Of a stretch of 64,000 nt of DNA, positions 62,944 to 64,000 are shown piece by piece. The DNA is from Flavobacterium cupreum (lineage in GTDB: Bacteria; Bacteroidota; Bacteroidia; Flavobacteriales; Flavobacteriaceae), in the NCBI RefSeq assembly GCF_003996965.1, contig NZ_QWDM01000007.1, positions 277,170 to 341,169 of the forward strand, written 5' to 3'. The position numbers and the translations under genes were made by a program. Below the pieces are notes generated by a model, which had not been told where the DNA came from, did no database searches, and worked only from the letters and a program-made list of their open reading frames with translations. Numbering within the stretch: the first letter of the stretch is position 1; every line of letters starts with the position of its first letter.

Positions 62944-63849
62944 TTATTCGCGGTGGTACGCAATAGCAAATTCCTTCGCGAAGTCCTCCAGTTTTACCTT
63001 ACCGAGAACCGGTTTGTTGCGGTAAAAATCTTCATACAAGGCTCCGGTACCCTGGCTGGCCTGCAGTTCTGTAAAGCCTTTCGCCACCTGCGGATTAAAG
63101 CCAATGTTCAGCCAGTTCGTTAAAAGTTCCTCGTCCGGAATCACTTTCCATTCCAGATCGGGTTTTCCGATAGCTTGTCCGAGTGCTTTGGCAATTTGGT
63201 TTGGCGATACTTCGTCGCTCGCCACGTAGCGAACCGTCCTGTCCTGAAAAGGCTGGTCCATTTCTTCCGAAATAACACTCGCGATATCGAGTGGTGACAC
63301 CCACGGTTCCGGTGTATCGCCGCCATAGTTGGAAATAATGGAACCCTTAAACCTGATGGTCGGAATAAAAGAAAACATGTTGATGTAAAAACCAACAGGG
63401 CGTATAAATTTGATCGCCACATCTTCCGGAAGCTGGCGCAGCAACTGTTCGATATTGTAGTGGAAAAGCAAAATTCCGATGCCTTTGTCGGTGTGGGCAC
63501 CAATACTGCTTAAATGCACGACTTTCTTTACGCCCGATTTTTCAACGGCTTCCTTGTAGCTGCTTCCGATTTTCCCGATGGTTTCAATAAAATCGACCTC
63601 CTGATCAAACATATCACCTGCGGCTTCCATGGTTTCCATCAAAAAAACAATGTCCGCACCTGTAAATGTTGTGGTCAAAAACCCGGCATCAAACATACTG
63701 CCTAGGGCTGCGGTCGCGCCTAAAGCCTCTATAGCCTGTATTCTTTCAGCATTGCTGCTGATTACTGTTACCGCATGTCCTTTTTGGACAAGTTCTGTGG
63801 CCAGTGGTTTCCCGATATTCCCTAAAGATCCTGTTAAAACGATTTTCAT
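62944..63849 (-). CDS. NmrA-like NAD(P)-binding atypical SDR
   Basis: This 301-residue protein has the N-terminal dinucleotide motif TGSLGNIGKPLA at residues 6-17, SSNAERIQAI after strand 2, and a LSSIGAH strand. The YxxxK pair of classical SDRs is absent, as in NmrA-like sensors and NADPH:quinone reductases of the QorB type. It would act on, or sense, NADPH or quinones. Only 27 bp separate its start codon from repeats of an insertion-sequence type, so its promoter may come from the element. Confidence 0.9.
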   Translation of the reverse strand: MKIVLTGSLGNIGKPLATELVQKGHAVTVISSNAERIQAIEALGATAALGSMFDAGFLTTTFTGADIVFLMETMEAAGDMFDQEVDFIETIGKIGSSYKEAVEKSGVKKVVHLSSIGAHTDKGIGILLFHYNIEQLLRQLPEDVAIKFIRPVGFYINMFSFIPTIRFKGSIISNYGGDTPEPWVSPLDIASVISEEMDQPFQDRTVRYVASDEVSPNQIAKALGQAIGKPDLEWKVIPDEELLTNWLNIGFNPQVAKGFTELQASQGTGALYEDFYRNKPVLGKVKLEDFAKEFAIAYHRE

Positions 63850-63876
63850 TTTTTTTACTGTTTTTTGTTATACTGC

Positions 63877-63971
63877 AAATTCCGGTTATATTGATCACCC
63901 CATTCCGTTTTAAAGTGAGCACCTGATTCCAGTTCAAAATGACCACCTAATTCCGGTGCAAAGTGAGCACC
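63877..63971. mobile_element. Four tandem 23-24 bp terminal-type repeats, probable IS21-family end
   Basis: Four units follow one another: 63877-63899, 63901-63923, 63924-63947 and 63948-63971. Each begins ATTCC(G/A)GTT-like and ends TGA(G/C/T)CACC, for example TAATTCCGGTGCAAAGTGAG then CACC. Multiple tandem repeats inside the termini, with the words GTGAGCACC and TTCCGGTGCAAA, are a feature of IS21-type elements, whose transposase IstA binds them. No istA or istB is present before the window ends, so the element would continue to the right. Confidence 0.7.
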
Positions 63972-64000
63972 TCCGTTTTGATTAAAAACTATATTTTTTC

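Overview
The window looks like a chromosomal segment of a Flavobacterium-type Bacteroidota. The evidence is low G+C, promoters of the TTG-N19-TAnnTTTG kind, a SusC/SusD pair, two secreted proteins with type IX secretion C-terminal domains, a Bacteroidota-style GlmM, and AT-rich intergenic DNA carrying many CGCAAAG- and GCTAAG-type repeats. No rRNA, tRNA or CRISPR was seen. The only sign of an insertion sequence is a set of terminal-type repeats at the extreme right edge.

Layout. 0-3 kb: a cupin gene, then a very AT-rich islet with an XRE regulator divergent from a small operon (Cys-containing peptide precursor, secreted protein, small membrane protein, ABC ATPase). 3-16.8 kb: mostly housekeeping genes (uvrA, Fic AMP transferase, ClC channel with CBS domains, gamma-glutamyltransferase, ACP phosphodiesterase-like, glmM, GH128-type secreted glucanase, LpxL-like acyltransferase, rhomboid protease, SIMPL protein). 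17-40.6 kb: an amino-sugar utilisation locus. 40.8-43 kb: TlpA-like thioredoxin protein and YceI lipoprotein. 43.3-47.6 kb: a five-gene stressosome operon. 48-64 kb: an accessory region with four alpha/beta hydrolases, an S10 peptidase, several AraC/Crp/HxlR regulators, SDR-type oxidoreductases and a siderophore-interacting protein. The right edge holds four tandem 23-24 bp repeats that look like an IS21-family terminus.

The most interesting system is the amino-sugar locus. In order it encodes a secreted parallel beta-helix protein, a CBM9-like protein, a LacI-family regulator, a nucleotidyltransferase, an N-acetylhexosamine 1-kinase-like protein, a UDP-N-acetylhexosamine 4-epimerase-like protein, a FucP/NagP-type MFS transporter, a NagB/PIG-L fusion, a second GlmM, SusC, SusD, a DUF4874/DUF4832 protein, a PKD/CBM9 lipoprotein, a NagX-like membrane acetyltransferase and a GH109 alpha-N-acetylgalactosaminidase. 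Together they suggest uptake of a GalNAc-containing glycan, release of GalNAc in the periplasm, and a Leloir-like cytoplasmic route: GalNAc to GalNAc-1-P, UDP-GalNAc, UDP-GlcNAc, GlcNAc-1-P, GlcNAc-6-P, GlcN-6-P and fructose-6-P. Three promoters in the locus carry copies of the 14-bp palindrome TGTGTTCGAACACA. At each one the proximal copy sits 17-18 bp upstream of the -33 element. This ties the beta-helix gene, the kinase/epimerase operon and susCD into one regulon, and the position suggests activation rather than repression.

The stressosome operon (RsbR, RsbS, RsbT, a fused RsbT/RsbX-like kinase-phosphatase, and a histidine kinase with an extra N-terminal domain) has no sigma factor next to it. 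Its output is probably the histidine kinase.
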